Of a stretch of DNA of 64,000 nt, positions 9,005-20,456 are shown in pieces (the first letter of the stretch is position 1; each line of letters opens with the position of its first letter). The stretch is from Bradyrhizobium diazoefficiens (GTDB lineage Bacteria > Pseudomonadota > Alphaproteobacteria > Rhizobiales > Xanthobacteraceae), in the NCBI RefSeq assembly GCF_018129965.1, contig NZ_JAFCKW010000002.1:668572-732571 (forward strand), given 5' to 3'. The notes under the pieces are model-generated. The model did not search any database, had not been told where the DNA came from, and saw only the letters and a list, made by a program, of their open reading frames with translations. A program made the translations under genes and the position numbers.

Positions 9005-9089
9005 GACGACAGGTCCTCTGATGCGCGATGAGGCGGCCAGGAAAATGTCGTCGGTGAGTTTTGATTGTCAAGCGTGCGCCGCTTCGGCC

Positions 9090-10157
9090 TCACGCCACCC
9101 GGCTCTGGGTCTCGATGGCGAATTCCGGATCGGCTTCGCAGATCACGCGGTTGCGGCCGTTGCGCTTGGCGGCGTAGAGGCAGGCATCCGCGCGCTCGAT
9201 CAGTGCGTCGGTGTCGTCACCCTGCTTGAGCATGGCGACTCCGACCGAGATGGTGACACGGCCGAGGATCTCGCCGGTGGACTTCTTCTTCAATTCCTTC
9301 GCCATAACGGCGCGGCGGATGTGGTCGGCCACCGTCAGGGCCTGGCGCAGCGCGGTGTTGGGCAGCACCACGGCGAACTCTTCGCCGCCATAGCGCGCGG
9401 TGATGTCCTGGCCCTTGATGGTCTGCTTCAGGGACAGGCCGACGAGCCGCAGCACCTGGTCGCCGGTGAGATGGCCGTAGGAATCGTTGAACGACTTGAA
9501 GTGATCGATGTCGAACAGCAGCAGCGACAACGGATCGCCCGAGGCCAATGCGCTCTGCACGGACGTGTTGATCATGCGATCGAAATATTTGCGGTTGCCG
9601 AGCCCCGTGAGCGGATCGGTCAGGCTCTCGGCACGGATCGCCTCGAGACTGTGCTGGAGATTGCTGATCTCGTTCTTCGACAGTGTCAGCCGGTCTTCGA
9701 GCGCCTTGTTGGTCTCGCGCATTTCGGTGGTCGAACGCAACAGGGCCTCGACGATCGAGGTGATCTGGTCGCGGTTCCTGGCCGAGGAAAGCTTTTCGGT
9801 CGCGCCCGACAGGCTGGCATCGTAGGAGCCGGTCATCCCGAGCGCTTCGCTCAGGACTTTCATCACGTCGTCGATCTCGCCGATAACGCGCGCGCCGACC
9901 TTGTCGATTCGGTCGGTGGTCTTGATGTGTGAAAGATACGTGTCGTAGATCTGATCGAGATCGGATTCGGTCAGCTTGCCCTGGCGCGCCAGCGTCTCGT
10001 TGATGATCTTGTTGAGCGGCGCGTTGTAGCCGGTCGCGTAGACGTACCAGATCTCGTAGTTGCGGGGAATTGCAGTCTGCCTAAGCGACCGGATCTGACC
10101 GAGCGCCACTTCGGCAAACGCCATCGTGCGTTCGTGTTCGTCGAGCACCTTGACCAC
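9090..10157 (-). CDS. GGDEF-domain diguanylate cyclase
   Basis: A 355-aa protein predicted to make cyclic di-GMP. The N-terminal ~185 residues are helical with no evident membrane segment and no sensor domain I recognise. The C-terminal GGDEF domain starts near DPLTGLGNRKYFD, and the active-site loop is GGEEF at residues 257-261, a catalytically competent form. No inhibitory RxxD site is obvious just ahead of it. The start is GTG at 10157, with GGGG nine bases upstream. PilZ proteins, candidate c-di-GMP readers, occur near 61.8 and 62.4 kb. Confidence 0.92.
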   Translation of the reverse strand: MVKVLDEHERTMAFAEVALGQIRSLRQTAIPRNYEIWYVYATGYNAPLNKIINETLARQGKLTESDLDQIYDTYLSHIKTTDRIDKVGARVIGEIDDVMKVLSEALGMTGSYDASLSGATEKLSSARNRDQITSIVEALLRSTTEMRETNKALEDRLTLSKNEISNLQHSLEAIRAESLTDPLTGLGNRKYFDRMINTSVQSALASGDPLSLLLFDIDHFKSFNDSYGHLTGDQVLRLVGLSLKQTIKGQDITARYGGEEFAVVLPNTALRQALTVADHIRRAVMAKELKKKSTGEILGRVTISVGVAMLKQGDDTDALIERADACLYAAKRNGRNRVICEADPEFAIETQSRVA

Positions 10158-10328
10158 AGAACATACCCCAAGGCGAGCGGTGCGCGGCCGGTCGCTACAA
10201 TGCTTAAATAAATTATGTCCGAAGGGTAATTGCTGATTGTGAACGCTCAGTAAATATACGGTCTTTCGCGCATCAGATAAAGTGTCGCGGTGATGCTGTT
10301 CAACCGCGACTCCCGTTGCATGTCGGTT

Positions 10329-11831
<1,503 letters not shown>

Positions 11832-12277
11832 TGAGCCTCTGGTCGAAACCGCCGTTCGGAATCGAGGGTAATAAGGCTGTCGCGTTCCACCCCGAAACGG
11901 CGCGCTCTCAAAGAAGCTGGGGGTGCTGACTCACGCGAACCAAGCGCAAGGCTCAGGAATCGGTCTTCGATCTGAGCCGCGTCGCCACGGAACATAGGCG
12001 GGAATCGGCCAAAGTCAATGGAGCGGGCGCGGGAAGACCCTAAAAAACCTGAGCTTTTTGCCCAAATACCGGGCCTGCCGGAGATTCTGCGCTGGAAAGG
12101 ACCCCGGCGCCGGTCATCCGGCAGGCTTGGGGGGAAAGGGGCCGGCCTCGCGCGGAATTGTTCCGCCTGCGCACTTCGCCTCGGAGTTGAGGTTGGCTAA
12201 ACTCACAGCCATTGCCGAGGCGGTGTCGGCATCCCGGATCGTCCGGTGGGATCGTTTGGAGACGGGGGGAGACGCTC
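11832..12277. other. 446-base divergent intergenic region
   Basis: Lies between the divergent helicase and acyltransferase genes and should hold both promoters. I see no convincing gene. A short open frame near 12018-12200 has no ribosome site or recognisable product. No strong hairpin with a T run is present. Confidence 0.5.
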
Positions 12278-14149
12278 ATGTGGCCGATCAAGTACCTTCG
12301 GACTCCGCTCCTTGTCGCGGCCATGCTGTTGCACGGGCACGGTGCAGGAGCGGACTCCGCCAGCCTTCGCCTCCCCGCGGGGAGCGATATCCGGGCGGCC
12401 ATCGAGCAACTGCCGCCCGCGCAAAAATCGGTGATGGAAGCGGCCGCGGCCGAGACCTTTCCACTGTTCATCCTCGTCCCGGGGATCATGGGCTCGCGTC
12501 TGACCAAGACGCTGCCGAACGGCAAGACCGCCGTGATCTGGGGGCGGACGGATGGCGTCTTTTCGAAGCCGGACAAGCTGCTTCTGTACGATGAGGCGGA
12601 TCAGGTCACCGCCGAGCCATTGGAGGATTACTACGTCTTCAACCAGGCGTTCGACGTCTACGGAAGAGCCGTTGCCAAGCTCTCGTTCCTGGATCTGTCC
12701 GCGGGCAACAGCGTCCGCAAGTTCGGCTACGACTGGCGCCAGCCGAATGCCCTTAGCGCGAAGAAGTTTGCTGCCTGGATGTGCGACAACAAGGCCGAGT
12801 TCGCAACGCGGCCCCTGGTCCTGATCGCACACAGCATGGGCGGACTGGTCGTCAAGTCGTGGCTGAAGGATATCTATGACTCGTCGGGGTGCGCGCCGGG
12901 CGATATCTTCGCCAATTGGGCGAAGATCAAGCGCATCGTCTTCGTGGGAACGCCGCACTATGGAGCGCCGAAGGCCATCACCGCGTTCGCCGACAATTAT
13001 TCACTGTTCGTCGATCGCGACGACACGACGCTGAATGCGGTGCTGGGCTTCGCCGATTCCGCGACCTTCTCGAAGTCGCTGAACGCCTTCGGCGCCACGT
13101 TCCCGAGTGCTTATGAGCTGCTGCCGATCGTCAACACGAACAAGTGCTTCGCCGATCCCAAATGGCCGTCGCAGGTCTTCGTCAAGTCGATCAATGGCGG
13201 CGTGTCCTCGCAAATCGACCTGTTCGACCCCGGCACGTGGAAACTGCTTCGCTGGCCCAAGGCGATTGATCCGTCGATCGATCGAACAGCGTTCGTGGAC
13301 AAGCAATTGCCGAAGCTGCTCAGTTCAGCCCGCGATTTTGCCTGCGGCATCAGCCATTACCGCCCCGAGCAGAAATTCGACGTGGTCTGGCTTTCGGGGA
13401 TGCGCCGCAAGACCATTTGCGAGGTGACGATCAATCAGCCGACGACCCTGAACGAGCCGGCGACGATCGACACGAAAATGTGTGACGACGGCGACGGGAC
13501 CGTACCGAAATGGATCGCGTCGGAACGCATGTACTCCACGGCGAATACGTCGCGATCGACCGGCGAGGGACACCTGCATCTGGTCGGGTCGGACGAGTTC
13601 ATGGACTATCTCGACGATTACCGCGACGAGTTGCATCGCGAGATGCAGCGGAAATTCGCCGCCAAGACCGGAAACAATGTCGACGGTCTCGTCACGCTCT
13701 ACGCGTCCCTGCATGCCGCCGTACCATCGGTTGGGGGCGACCCCAGCGATGTCACGGTCAGAACGACGCAAGGCGTGCTTGCGGCGCTGAACGTCCAACC
13801 GGACGACCTCCTCGCGACGGCCATGACCGACAAGGATCCGCTGGCGCGCGTCAGCGCGTACCGCCTGTTCGCCGACGTTGCCGAGAAGGGCGACCAGCGT
13901 CGGGCCTGGGCCTTCAACAATTCGGCGCACATCTATCTCAATCGAAACGACTCCGTATCCGCATTCAGTTTCGGCAAGCGTGCGCTGGCGGCCGGCGCGG
14001 CAAGCAATGCGGGGACCATTTTGATGCGGAAATCCGGATCGATCTCGGCTTACGCCGCCGAGCAGCTTGGCGAACTGGATTCCGCCAAGTCGCTTCGGGA
14101 TCTCTCGGCCGGAAAAGTCGACTACTTCACGATCCAGGGGAAGATCTAG
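12278..14149 (+). CDS. secreted LCAT-like lipase/acyltransferase
   Basis: A 623-aa protein of the lecithin:cholesterol acyltransferase alpha/beta-hydrolase family. A signal peptide covers about residues 1-24. The oxyanion segment is FILVPGIMGS, the nucleophile is in AHSMGG (Ser near 187), the acid in DGDGTVP (near 405), and a His in GEGHLHLVG (near 430) completes the triad. The last ~180 residues look like helical repeats and are not part of the LCAT fold. I chose the ATG at 12278, with GGGGGGA nine bases upstream, over an in-frame upstream start that lacks a signal peptide. It likely acts on lipids outside the cytoplasm. Confidence 0.85.
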   Translation: MWPIKYLRTPLLVAAMLLHGHGAGADSASLRLPAGSDIRAAIEQLPPAQKSVMEAAAAETFPLFILVPGIMGSRLTKTLPNGKTAVIWGRTDGVFSKPDKLLLYDEADQVTAEPLEDYYVFNQAFDVYGRAVAKLSFLDLSAGNSVRKFGYDWRQPNALSAKKFAAWMCDNKAEFATRPLVLIAHSMGGLVVKSWLKDIYDSSGCAPGDIFANWAKIKRIVFVGTPHYGAPKAITAFADNYSLFVDRDDTTLNAVLGFADSATFSKSLNAFGATFPSAYELLPIVNTNKCFADPKWPSQVFVKSINGGVSSQIDLFDPGTWKLLRWPKAIDPSIDRTAFVDKQLPKLLSSARDFACGISHYRPEQKFDVVWLSGMRRKTICEVTINQPTTLNEPATIDTKMCDDGDGTVPKWIASERMYSTANTSRSTGEGHLHLVGSDEFMDYLDDYRDELHREMQRKFAAKTGNNVDGLVTLYASLHAAVPSVGGDPSDVTVRTTQGVLAALNVQPDDLLATAMTDKDPLARVSAYRLFADVAEKGDQRRAWAFNNSAHIYLNRNDSVSAFSFGKRALAAGAASNAGTILMRKSGSISAYAAEQLGELDSAKSLRDLSAGKVDYFTIQGKI

Positions 14150-14182
14150 CCGCGCGCTGCCCGGCGATGAAATCGTCCTGGG

Positions 14183-15175
14183 TCAACGCTCCGCAACAGC
14201 CCTGGCGCGGAAATCGCCTGGGGCCATGCCGTAGGCCGCGTTGAAGACGCGGTAGTAGGTCGCAAGGCTGTCAAAGCCGCAGGAGGTCGCGATCTCCGCG
14301 ATCAGCCGGTCCGGCGCCTCGCGCAGCAGGCGGCGGCTCTGCTTCAGGCGTTCGTCGGTCACGGTCTGCGAGAAGCTTTTGGCCGCACTTTCGAACAGAA
14401 TATGCAGGTGGCGCACGGAGACGCCGAGCAGGTCGGCCACCATCGCCGGTGCCAGATCGGGGTCCAGGAGGTGCTGCGCGATCAGGCGCCTGGCATGCGC
14501 GAAGCGTGCGGTCCGCAGCGCCGCCTGTCCGCGCCGGCTGCCGGGCCGCACGATGCCACGCTCGATCAGCGCCAGATGGCCTAGCGCTTGAACCAGGCTT
14601 TCCTGGACCGGAGAGGTGGTGCCGTTTTCCGCCGCGGCGGCCTCGGCGAGGTCGGCGAAGCAGGCGCCGAGCAGCGGCGCCAGGCCGGGATCGTCGAACC
14701 GCCGCGGCACGAGCTCGCGGATGCGCTGGTCCTGTGTCGCAAGGCCGCTCACGGGTATTTTCAGAATCCGCAGGTGGAAGCCGCCTACGCCGAGCGGCGC
14801 GGTGCGATAGGGCTGGTCGGTATGGCTGGTGGCGAAGCTGCCATGGGCGATCGCGAAGTCGCTGGCGCGCATGCCGCCGAACCAGCCGCCGCTGCCGAGC
14901 TGCTGGTAGACGCAGATGCTGTCGCCGGGCGCGTCAGCGATGTCGGCGGGGCTCCGCTCGACCGTATAATACGAGGCCTTCAGCTCGACGAGGGCGCCGC
15001 GGCCGATCTGGCGCAAGGACAATTCGCCATGGAAGTCGTCGCGCCGTTCGCGCGCGAGCTCTGCGGTGACGCCGAATAGACCTTTGGAGCGGACCTCGCG
15101 CCAATAGTCGAAGCGATGATGCGGTTCGACGTCGTCGGTACACCAGCGATACAAGCCAGCCCTCGCTTCCGGCAT
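14183..15175 (-). CDS. AraC-family transcriptional regulator
   Basis: About 330 aa from the ATG at 15175; an in-frame TTG at 15241 would add 22 residues with no similarity to the family start. The N-terminal part (DDVEPHHRFDYWREV...) matches the AraC-binding-like domain of NahR/FeaR-type activators. The C-terminal ~100 residues hold two helix-turn-helix motifs, ending with GFDSLATYYRVFNAAYGMAPGDFR. It is divergent from the caspase-like gene at 15376 with 200 bases between, so it may control that gene or itself; no ligand is inferable. Confidence 0.88.
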   Translation of the reverse strand: MPEARAGLYRWCTDDVEPHHRFDYWREVRSKGLFGVTAELARERRDDFHGELSLRQIGRGALVELKASYYTVERSPADIADAPGDSICVYQQLGSGGWFGGMRASDFAIAHGSFATSHTDQPYRTAPLGVGGFHLRILKIPVSGLATQDQRIRELVPRRFDDPGLAPLLGACFADLAEAAAAENGTTSPVQESLVQALGHLALIERGIVRPGSRRGQAALRTARFAHARRLIAQHLLDPDLAPAMVADLLGVSVRHLHILFESAAKSFSQTVTDERLKQSRRLLREAPDRLIAEIATSCGFDSLATYYRVFNAAYGMAPGDFRARAVAER

Positions 15176-15375
15176 TCGCCCAAGAAAAAGCAGATTCCGG
15201 ACGAATCTTCCATAGGCGAGTTCGTGGAGCGGCAGGGCCAAGCCCGTTCAAGACCGTTCCAGCCTGTTGAACCGTCGATGAAGCTGGACCGACTATCACA
15301 ACGACGGCGGAGGGTTCCAAAGAACCGCCTGCCGGGGGAACCGGCCTGGCGCCGTTCTGTTGCGGGATTTATGCG

Positions 15376-16890
15376 ATGACGCGTCGGCTTTTCAGAATTC
15401 TGGTGGCCCTCGGGATGGCGGCGAGCCTTTGCGGCGTCGCGTGTCCCGCACATGCTGCCAAGCGCGTCGCGCTGGTCGTCGGCAACAACGATTACAAAAA
15501 CGTTCCGAAGCTGCAGAAGGCGGTCAACGATGCGCGCACCATGGGCGACACGCTGAAGCAGCTCGGCTTCACGGTGATGGTGGCCGAGAACCAGAGCCGG
15601 CAGCAATTTTCGGAGACGCTGCTCGCGTTCGACAGGGCGATCGAGCCGGGCGATACCGCCTTCTTCTTCTACGCCGGCCATGGTTTCGAGATCGCGGGGC
15701 AGAACTATCTGCTGCCGACCGACGTGCCGGCGGCGACCGAAGGGCAGGAAGAGCTGGTGCGCGACGCCTCGATCCTCGCCGATCGAATCGTCGAGCGTCT
15801 GCAGAACAAGAAGGCGCGTACCTCGATCCTGGTGTTCGACGCCTGTCGCAACAATCCGTTCGAGCGCTCCGGCACGCGCGCGGTGGCCGGCGGCGGCGGG
15901 CTGGCGCCGATGACGCAGCTGCCCGAAGGCGTGTTCTCGGTGTTCTCGGCAGGTCCCCGCCAGACCGCGCTCGATCGTCTCTCCAACGACGATGCCAATC
16001 CCAACTCGGTGTTCACGCGCACCTTCGCCAAGGAGCTGCTGCAGCCCGGCGAGAATTTGGTTCAGGTGGCGCAGCGCACCCGCCGCCTCGTCAGCGAGAT
16101 GGCCGACGCCGTCAAGCACAGGCAGGTGCCGGTCTATTTCGACCAGATGGTCGACGATGTCTTCCTCAGCGGCGTCGCCAAGGATGCGGCCGCAACGCGT
16201 CCGGCCGATCCGCCGCAGCAGGTCGCAGCGCTGCCGCCGGTGTCGGTGCCGCGCCCGCCGAAGGAGGAAGCCACCAACGCGCCGATCGCGAGCTTCTCGC
16301 GGCACAATGCCGGCTGGAGCGTGGTGTTCTCCTTCGCCGATCCGACCCTCGGGATTTCCTGGCGCATGGCCGGCGGCGGCGATTTCCGCGAAACCGGCTT
16401 CATCGACACGCTCGATCCGCGCACGCGCAAGCGGATGCCGAACCCCTCGATCGAATTGCCGGCCGATGCGCAGGCCGGCACCATCGAGGTTCGCTATGTC
16501 GATCAGGCCGGCGACATGCAGGGGCCGTTTCCGATCAAATTCGATCCCGAGGCTGCCCTGATCCGCGACCAGCGCAAGATCCTCGACATGACCGCAACGA
16601 GCTGGCTGTCGTTCCGCGAGTTCAACGGCCTGCTGGTCTATTACACGCATCTGGTCTCGTATCGCTGCGCCATTCGCGAGGTGCGCATCGGCATCGACAC
16701 CGCCGTACCCAATCAGGTGCTGAAGATGCCCGCCTGCGACATGCGAGACCCCGGCGCGATCACCGCCGGCATGCCGCTCTACATGAAGCTGGCCCCCGCC
16801 ACGCAGACCGTTTCGGTGGAACTGACCTATCGCGACGGCAGCGTGTCGGAGATCAAGAGCTTTCGCACGACGAACCGCAGCAACAATTGA
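15376..16890 (+). CDS. secreted caspase-family (metacaspase) protein
   Basis: A 504-aa C14-family cysteine protease. A signal peptide covers residues ~1-28 (ends PAHAAKR). The p20-like domain follows, beginning VALVVGNNDYKNVPKLQKAV. Catalytic His102 is in FYAGHG and Cys157 in FDACRNNPF, both intact. Residues ~270-504 form a beta-rich C-terminal region that I do not recognise and which contains several cysteines. Bacterial metacaspases cleave after Arg or Lys; their roles are mostly unknown. Divergent from the AraC regulator and followed by a monooxygenase 85 bases on. Confidence 0.88.
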   Translation: MTRRLFRILVALGMAASLCGVACPAHAAKRVALVVGNNDYKNVPKLQKAVNDARTMGDTLKQLGFTVMVAENQSRQQFSETLLAFDRAIEPGDTAFFFYAGHGFEIAGQNYLLPTDVPAATEGQEELVRDASILADRIVERLQNKKARTSILVFDACRNNPFERSGTRAVAGGGGLAPMTQLPEGVFSVFSAGPRQTALDRLSNDDANPNSVFTRTFAKELLQPGENLVQVAQRTRRLVSEMADAVKHRQVPVYFDQMVDDVFLSGVAKDAAATRPADPPQQVAALPPVSVPRPPKEEATNAPIASFSRHNAGWSVVFSFADPTLGISWRMAGGGDFRETGFIDTLDPRTRKRMPNPSIELPADAQAGTIEVRYVDQAGDMQGPFPIKFDPEAALIRDQRKILDMTATSWLSFREFNGLLVYYTHLVSYRCAIREVRIGIDTAVPNQVLKMPACDMRDPGAITAGMPLYMKLAPATQTVSVELTYRDGSVSEIKSFRTTNRSNN

Positions 16891-16975
16891 CGATGCTCTG
16901 CTCAAATAGCGTCTTTCCGCGGCCCCGGCTAACGCTAAAATCCAGATCCGGATCGACGCGGGAGGGAGAAAAATC

Positions 16976-18238
16976 GTGGACGACAATGCCTCGAGACATC
17001 GCTCCGTAACAACCAGGTGCTGCATCGTCGGCGGCGGCCCGGCCGGCATGATGCTCGGTTATCTCCTCGGGCGCGCCGGCATTGAGGTCGTGGTGCTGGA
17101 GAAGCATGCGGATTTCTTCCGCGACTTCCGCGGCGACACCGTGCATCCCTCGACGCTTGAGGTGATGGACGAACTCGGTCTGATCGACGCGTTCCTGAAG
17201 CTGCCGCATCGGCGCCTGCAGAAGATGGATGGGCTGTTCGGCGGCACCCATGTGCGCATCGCCGATCTCGGCCGGCTGCACACGAAGTACCCGTTCATCG
17301 CCTTCATGCCGCAATGGGATTTCCTGAACTTCCTGCGCGAAGCGGGCCAACGTTTTGCCTCGCTCGAGGTGATGATGAGCACCGAAGCCGTCGATCTGAT
17401 CCGCCGTGGCGAGACCATCGCCGGCGTCCGTGCGCAGACGCCGGAAGGGCCTGTCGACATCGAGGCCGATCTCACCATTGCCTGTGATGGCCGGCATTCG
17501 CTCGTGCGCGAACGTGCGGGACTGAGCGTCGAGGAGATCGGCGCGCCGATGGACGTGCTGTGGTTCCGCGTCGGACGCAGGCCCGATGAGACCGAGAACC
17601 TGTTCGCGCGCGTCGAGCCCGGCAAGATGATGATCACCTTCGACCGCGGCGACTACTGGCAATGCGCTTATGTCATCGCCAAGGGACAATATGATGCGGT
17701 GAAGGCGAGGGGATTGCAGGCCTTGCTGGACGACATCGTGCGCATGGCGCCGGTGCTCGGAGCCGGCATTGCCGACGTGAAGAGCTTCGACGACGTCAAG
17801 CTGCTGACTGTCGCGATCAACCGCCTGCCGCGCTGGACGCGGCCGGGTCTGCTGTGCATCGGCGATGCCGCGCATGCGATGTCGCCGGTCGGCGGTGTCG
17901 GCGTCAATCTCGCCGTGCAGGATGCGGTCGCGACCGCCAATTTGCTCGCCGGCAAGCTTCAGCGAGGTTGCCCGTCCGAGGACGAACTCGACGCCGTGCG
18001 CCGGCGCCGCGCGTTCCCCGTCAGAATGACGCAGGCCATGCAGGTGGCCGTGCAGAACAACATCATCAGCGGCGCCTTGCAGGGCGGCGGCGGGCCGCTG
18101 AAGGTTCCTTTCATCGTGCGCCTCATCACCGCGCTGCCGTGGCTGCAGGGCATTCCTGCTCGCCTGCTCGCGCTCGGCGTGCGGCCCGAACACGTCGAGT
18201 CGAAGGCGGCGCCGGCAATTTCGCGCGCGATGGGGTAG
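16976..18238 (+). CDS. FAD-dependent monooxygenase (PheA/TfdB class)
   Basis: A 420-aa class A flavoprotein monooxygenase-like enzyme. The Rossmann motif IVGGGPAGMMLGYLLGRAG (about residues 18-36), the DG motif (IACDGRHSLVR) and the second FAD motif GDAAHAMSPVGGVGVN are present. Such enzymes hydroxylate aromatic or polyketide-like substrates with NAD(P)H and oxygen; the substrate is not evident. The start is GTG at 16976, preceded by GGAGGGAG. Confidence 0.9.
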   Translation: MDDNASRHRSVTTRCCIVGGGPAGMMLGYLLGRAGIEVVVLEKHADFFRDFRGDTVHPSTLEVMDELGLIDAFLKLPHRRLQKMDGLFGGTHVRIADLGRLHTKYPFIAFMPQWDFLNFLREAGQRFASLEVMMSTEAVDLIRRGETIAGVRAQTPEGPVDIEADLTIACDGRHSLVRERAGLSVEEIGAPMDVLWFRVGRRPDETENLFARVEPGKMMITFDRGDYWQCAYVIAKGQYDAVKARGLQALLDDIVRMAPVLGAGIADVKSFDDVKLLTVAINRLPRWTRPGLLCIGDAAHAMSPVGGVGVNLAVQDAVATANLLAGKLQRGCPSEDELDAVRRRRAFPVRMTQAMQVAVQNNIISGALQGGGGPLKVPFIVRLITALPWLQGIPARLLALGVRPEHVESKAAPAISRAMG

Positions 18239-18402
18239 GGCTAATGTCCCGTTAAGATTGCGTGCCAAGCGTTGCGCGCTTGCAACAGCACCTGCGTATT
18301 GCAGGCGCCGGATCTGCCAATCCCGCGTCTTAACTCTCTTGATTCAAATTTGAGTAAGACCTGCGTGTGAGCGTACGCCCATCAAAGGACACGGGGTGTA
18401 CC

Positions 18403-19176
18403 ATGCGTAACAAACTGATTGCTGCCTTCGCCTGCACGACCGCTCTGGTTTCGACCGGCGCTGCCTCCGCGGCCGATCTCGCTGCGCGTCCCTATACGAA
18501 GGCGCCTGCTTATATCGAGCCGCTGTTCAACTGGACCGGCTTCTATGTCGGCGGCCACATCGGCGGCGCCTGGACCAACGAGCAATTCGTCAACAGCGCG
18601 AACACGACGCTCTTCGGCGATCTCGCGCCGGGCGAGGGCTATCGCCAGCGCGGTTCCGGCATCATGGGCGGCGCCCAGATCGGCTACAACTGGCAGGCCA
18701 ACAATTACGTGTTCGGCATGGAAGGCACCATCTCCGGCCTCGACAACAAGGGCAGCTTCACCAACACCCAGTTTGGCGTTGCCCGCGACGACGTGTTCTC
18801 CTGGCGCACCAATGTTCTCGCGACCATCGTCGGCCGCGCCGGCTTCGCCGTGCAGAACAACCTGTTCTATATCAAGGGCGGCTATGCCGGCGTGAACAAC
18901 CGTCTGAGCGTCAGCGACACGGTTGGCCCGGCGACGGGCTCCGGCGGCCAGACCCGCTGGGCCAACGGCTGGACCGTCGGCGCTGGTTGGGAATACGGCA
19001 TCACCCGCAACTGGATCGTCGGTCTCGAGTACAATTACGCAGCCTTCGCCAGCCAGACCTATCAGCTCGGCGGTACCGGCGGCAATTACAGCTTCGACGC
19101 CAAGCCGCGCGACATCCAGTGGGCCGTCGTTCGCGCCAGCTACAAGTTCGACGGGCCTGTGATCGCCCGCTACTGA
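18403..19176 (+). CDS. outer-membrane beta-barrel protein (Omp25/porin-like family)
   Basis: A 257-aa outer-membrane protein. A signal peptide ends at ASAADLAARPY, then comes the FNWTGFYVGGHIGG opening of the eight-strand barrel family, and the protein ends in an aromatic-terminated strand (VRASYKFDGPVIARY). I chose the ATG at 18403 because it gives the signal peptide directly; a GTG 36 bases upstream does not. A paralogue lies convergently at 20506-21306. A terminator follows at 19225. Confidence 0.92.
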   Translation: MRNKLIAAFACTTALVSTGAASAADLAARPYTKAPAYIEPLFNWTGFYVGGHIGGAWTNEQFVNSANTTLFGDLAPGEGYRQRGSGIMGGAQIGYNWQANNYVFGMEGTISGLDNKGSFTNTQFGVARDDVFSWRTNVLATIVGRAGFAVQNNLFYIKGGYAGVNNRLSVSDTVGPATGSGGQTRWANGWTVGAGWEYGITRNWIVGLEYNYAAFASQTYQLGGTGGNYSFDAKPRDIQWAVVRASYKFDGPVIARY

Positions 19177-19224
19177 GCATCAAACGATCAATCAGCAAAA
19201 AAGACCATCACTGCCAAACCTCAA

Positions 19225-19253
19225 AAGCCCCGGCATCGCCGGGGCTTCTTTTT
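19225..19253 (+). terminator. intrinsic terminator of the outer-membrane protein gene
   Basis: AAGCCCCGGC (19225-19234) and GCCGGGGCTT (19238-19247) form a 10-bp stem with a 3-base loop, followed by CTTTTT. It lies 49 bases after the stop codon. Confidence 0.93.
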
Positions 19254-19283
19254 GCGCACGGGTCCAGCGCAGGCCTGATGGCC

Positions 19284-20054
19284 TCACGCCATCACCGAGA
19301 ACCCGCCATCGACGGGGATCGCGGTGCCCGTGACGAAGTTCGAGGCGGACGAGGCGAGGAATACGGCGATGCCGGCGAAATCGTCGATGTCGCCCCAACG
19401 CCCGGCGGGCGTGCGCGCCAGCACGCGCTCGTGCAGGCCCGAGACCTGCTTGCGTGCGCCGCGGGTGAGGTCGGTATCGATCCAGCCCGGCAGGATGGCG
19501 TTGACCTGGATGTTGTCGGGCGCCCAGGCATTGGCGCAGGCGCGGGTGTATTGCACGATGCCGCCCTTGCTCGCCGCATAGGCGGTGGCGAAGCTCGCGC
19601 CGAAGATCGACATCATCGAACCGATGTTGATCACCTTGCCGTTGCCGGAGGCCTTCAGCGCCGGATAGGCCAGCTTCGAGCACAGGAAGGCGCTGGTGAG
19701 GTTGGTGTTGATCACCGTGTTCCACTCGTCGAGTTCGAGTTCGTGCGGCGGCTTGCGGATGCTCATGCCGGCATTGTTGATGAGGATGTCGATGCGGCCG
19801 AGATCCCTGACCACACGCTCGACCATCGCGGTGATCGCCGCCTTGTCGGTAACGTCTGTGGTGACGGCCACCGCCTTGACGCCGCGTGCCTTCAGGTCGG
19901 CCACGGCCGCGGCCGACTTGGCTTCGTTGCGTCCGACCACGGCGATATCGGCGCCGGCATCGGCGAGCCCGTGGGCGAGGCCGAGCCCGATGCCGCCATT
20001 GCCCCCTGTGACGATCGCGACCTTGCCGCGGAGATCGAACCGGTTGGATGTCAT
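19284..20054 (-). CDS. SDR-family oxidoreductase (gluconate/deoxygluconate dehydrogenase-like)
   Basis: A 256-aa classical short-chain dehydrogenase. It has the cofactor motif TGGNGGIG (about residues 16-23), NNAG (about 93-96), the catalytic Ser in NIGSMMS and the YxxxK pair in TAYAASKGG. The overall wording (FDLRGKVAIVTGGNGGIGLG; ending VDGGFSVMA) is closest to the KduD/gluconate 5-dehydrogenase group. AGGAA lies eight bases before the ATG. The small membrane-protein gene 20076-20261 is immediately upstream on the same strand and probably co-transcribed. Confidence 0.9.
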   Translation of the reverse strand: MTSNRFDLRGKVAIVTGGNGGIGLGLAHGLADAGADIAVVGRNEAKSAAAVADLKARGVKAVAVTTDVTDKAAITAMVERVVRDLGRIDILINNAGMSIRKPPHELELDEWNTVINTNLTSAFLCSKLAYPALKASGNGKVINIGSMMSIFGASFATAYAASKGGIVQYTRACANAWAPDNIQVNAILPGWIDTDLTRGARKQVSGLHERVLARTPAGRWGDIDDFAGIAVFLASSASNFVTGTAIPVDGGFSVMA

Positions 20055-20075
20055 GCTGTCATTTCCTGGTATCTT

Positions 20076-20261
20076 CTATGGGTTGCTTTGCCAGATCAGC
20101 ACCAGCCCGAAGCCGGCCATGGCTGCGCCATAACCGGCCCATTGCAACTGGTTGACCATGAAGCCCGATCGCGGCCAGGGAACGGTGCCCGTGCCCTGGC
20201 CGATCCAGAGCAGCCCGACGGCGAGAGCAAACAGGCCTGCACCAAGCAGAAATCTGCGCAT
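20076..20261 (-). CDS. small two-helix membrane protein
   Basis: A 61-aa product starting MRRFLLGAGLFALAVGLLWIG, with hydrophobic helices at about residues 3-21 and 40-57 and a short WPRSGFMVNQLQWAG linker. GAGGATCGC directly precedes the ATG. It ends 21 bases before the SDR gene on the same strand. Function unknown; the two-helix hairpin shape is common among small alphaproteobacterial membrane proteins. Confidence 0.7.
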   Translation of the reverse strand: MRRFLLGAGLFALAVGLLWIGQGTGTVPWPRSGFMVNQLQWAGYGAAMAGFGLVLIWQSNP

Positions 20262-20456
20262 GCGATCCTCCCCATTGGTCTGATTTGTCGCGTGCTGCGG
20301 ACATCGGGGATGCCTGCGGCCGCGAAAGCTTGGCCTGCACAGTAACGGGCTTTGGCTCGGACACAATGGTTGCGGATGCGGCAACGCGAGGGGAGATGTC
20401 CGTCAGTCCCGGGACAGCTCGAAGGAGGCGGAGATCGGTTGAAGTACCGCACAACG

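Noticed and set aside
14980..17049. 689-codon minus-strand frame over the caspase-like and AraC genes
   Set aside because: Overlaps two recognised genes and shows no domain; it is a high-GC antisense artefact.
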